DNA from: Nitrosomonas sp. Is79A3
GTDB taxonomy: Bacteria > Pseudomonadota > Gammaproteobacteria > Burkholderiales > Nitrosomonadaceae
Assembly: GCF_000219585.1 (NCBI RefSeq)
Contig: NC_015731.1
Coordinates: forward strand, 1,550,001 to 1,614,000
Direction of reading: 5' to 3'
Length of the DNA: 64,000 bases
In this document: piece by piece, positions 62,345-64,000 of the stretch
How the letters are laid out: each line of letters begins with the position of its first letter
Numbering within the stretch: position 1 is the stretch's first letter
Position numbers and translations under genes: made by a program
The notes under the pieces: model-generated
What the model was told of the DNA's origin: nothing
Database searches by the model: none
Seen by the model: the letters and a program-made list of their open reading frames with translations, nothing else

Positions 62345-63763
62345 ATGAAATCAGTAATCAAACATGCACATTTTCCTGGCAACCTGGTGATGGTGGGTTT
62401 TGGCGGTATCGGCCAGGCCGTCCTGCCGCTGCTGTTTCGGCATCTTGAGATTCTTCCGCAACAAGCCAAAATCATTGCCGCAGATCAGAGTGGTGTGGCC
62501 ATCGCACGCGAATTTGGCGTTACATTCTTGCAGCACACGCTAACCAGACAAAACTATATCTCGGTGCTTGAGCCCTTTTTAAATAAGGGCGATTTCCTGC
62601 TCAATCTGTCTGTCGATATCTCCAGTCTGGCGCTGATCGAGTTGTGCCGTCAGCGTAATGCGCTCTACCTGGACACCTGTATCGAACCGTGGCCCGGCGG
62701 TTACATCGACAGTTCGAAACCAGTGTCGCAACGCACGAATTACGCGTTACGTGAAGAAATCTTGGCATATGGACGTGCCAACGGGCTAGGTCCAACAGCG
62801 GTCGTGACTCAAGGCGCCAATCCTGGTCTTGCCTCGATCTTTGTCAAGCAAGCACTACTTGATATCGCTGCGGATAGTAGCATCGCAGTAAAAAAACCGG
62901 CTTGCCATGAGGATTGGGCCAGTTTGGCATGCCACCTCGGCATCAAGGTGATCCATATCGCCGAACGCGATACTCAGGCTACGGCTAGACGCAAGCAGCG
63001 CGACGAATTCGTTAATACCTGGTCGGTGGATGCTTTCATCTCCGAAGGGCTCCAGCCTTCGGAGATGGGCTGGGGTACTCATGAGCAGCATTGGCCAGAA
63101 GATGGCGCCCGCCACGGATCCGGCTGTGATGCCGCCATCTACCTCAACCGCCCCGGCGCATCTACCCGCGTACGCAGTTGGACACCTCTCGAAGGCCCAT
63201 ACCACGGTTTCCTAATCACACACGGCGAATCCATCTCCATCACCGATCATCTTACTCTCAAAGAAAACGGTGTAGTGGTCTACCGGCCAACTGTCAATTA
63301 TGCTTACCACCCTTGCGATGATGCTGTCCTCTCCATACACGAAATGGCAGGAAAGCACTGGCAGCCGCAGCACAACAAGCGAATCATCCGCGATGAGATC
63401 ATCGCGGGCATGGATGAGCTGGGAGTGTTACTGATGGGAGGTGCCAAGGGTGTTTACTGGTATGGCTCCCGCCTCTCCATTGAGCAGGCACGACGATTGG
63501 CGCCCTATAACAACGCCACCAGCATGCAGGTGGCCGCCGGGGTGCTGGCTGGCATGGTATGGGCGCTACGCAATCCTGAGGCTGGCGTGGTGGAGCCAGA
63601 CGATTTCGATCATGCGCTCGTACTGGAGATTGCCAAACCATACCTGGGTGAGGTTGTAGGGGTCTATGGAGACTGGACTCCATTGCGCGGCAGAAGCCAG
63701 CTTTTCAGTGAGGAGCTGGATAAGGATGATCCGTGGCAGTTCAGGAATATGCGTGTGAGGTGA
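62345..63763 (+). CDS. hss: Homospermidine synthase
   Basis: A 472-residue protein of the usual length. An N-terminal NAD-binding motif (VMVGFGGIGQAVLPLL) is followed by LYLDTCIEPWPGGYID, VTQGANPGLASIFVKQAL and a C-terminal helical domain. The enzyme joins aminobutyl groups of putrescine, NAD-dependently, to make homospermidine. It appears to be in an operon with the FAD oxidase. Confidence 0.95.
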   Translation: MKSVIKHAHFPGNLVMVGFGGIGQAVLPLLFRHLEILPQQAKIIAADQSGVAIAREFGVTFLQHTLTRQNYISVLEPFLNKGDFLLNLSVDISSLALIELCRQRNALYLDTCIEPWPGGYIDSSKPVSQRTNYALREEILAYGRANGLGPTAVVTQGANPGLASIFVKQALLDIAADSSIAVKKPACHEDWASLACHLGIKVIHIAERDTQATARRKQRDEFVNTWSVDAFISEGLQPSEMGWGTHEQHWPEDGARHGSGCDAAIYLNRPGASTRVRSWTPLEGPYHGFLITHGESISITDHLTLKENGVVVYRPTVNYAYHPCDDAVLSIHEMAGKHWQPQHNKRIIRDEIIAGMDELGVLLMGGAKGVYWYGSRLSIEQARRLAPYNNATSMQVAAGVLAGMVWALRNPEAGVVEPDDFDHALVLEIAKPYLGEVVGVYGDWTPLRGRSQLFSEELDKDDPWQFRNMRVR

Positions 63764-63987
63764 GCAGATATAAACTCCCATCAGACCTAATTTCGCTACG
63801 CCTTGAATGGTTTGCCGAGCACAAGTTCATCGCAAAAATGCAGACTGGGCTTCAACAAAATTCTAGGCAGCCAATTGGCTATAATATCCCAGATAATCAG
63901 TGGCTCTGCTCCAAAAAAAGCTTTATTGCCGATTTGCCAATTTATGTGATTCATAAATTCCCTTTCCGCATACAGCAGGGGTTTAAA

Positions 63988-64000
63988 TGAAAACGATTCA
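63988..64000 (+). CDS. Possible start of a further gene, cut by the window end
   Basis: ATGAAAACGATTC is preceded by AGGGG at a suitable distance, 224 bases after hss. Only four codons are visible. A further polyamine gene is possible, but nothing in the sequence shows it. Confidence 0.4.

Noticed and set aside
63733..63990. 85-codon ORF overlapping the end of hss
   Set aside because: It starts inside hss and shows no recognisable protein features.
1..64000. CRISPR arrays, tRNA and rRNA genes
   Set aside because: No regularly spaced repeats of 25-40 bases with unique spacers and no tRNA or rRNA consensus sequence were found on reading either strand.

Overview
The window looks like a chromosomal stretch of a moderately AT-rich betaproteobacterium. 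A Nitrosomonas-type ammonia oxidiser is my best guess, from homospermidine synthase, HflX, a PEP-CTERM exported protein and IS debris. That host assignment is inference; no rRNA, tRNA or nitrification gene is present to settle it.

Bases 1 to about 35.2 kb are the right part of a large tailed prophage whose left end lies outside the window. The order is: undefined virion proteins; a lysis block with an M15 endolysin and small membrane proteins; tail tube, baseplate hub and spike; a 15-kb block of very large accessory proteins; then baseplate gpJ/gpI-like proteins, tail fibre, a glycine-rich tip and a glycosidase-like protein. The large block carries a DarA-like domain, a secreted nuclease, a pyrophosphatase-like/DdrB-like protein, a zincin, a DUF2958 protein and a 2133-residue methyltransferase-helicase. 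These resemble the polyvalent, co-injected anti-restriction proteins known from phage P1. Two cassettes with moron-like genes interrupt the late genes: an antisense Abi-alpha plus HicAB, and a HEPN protein plus an antisense HTH protein. A bipartite non-coding motif recurs ahead of the main gene blocks and may be a phage control element.

From 35.2 to about 50.5 kb lies a much more AT-rich island. It holds a tyrosine integrase, membrane and lipoprotein genes, a serine resolvase with a res-like site, an ATPase-nuclease fusion that looks like a defence gene, an RTX fragment, and a PEP-CTERM gene broken in a dinucleotide run. Its right side carries a satellite- or plasmid-like replication module: primase-helicase, AlpA, an iteron array, inverted DnaA boxes, and the remnant of a second integrase.

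From 50.5 to 64 kb is chromosomal backbone scarred by insertion sequences. It includes a deleted IS derivative, a MerR-controlled tpm/sulfite-exporter-like pair, hflX, a cation P-type ATPase destroyed by both an internal deletion and an IS5-like insertion, an IS4 relic, and a polyamine pair (FAD oxidase and homospermidine synthase).
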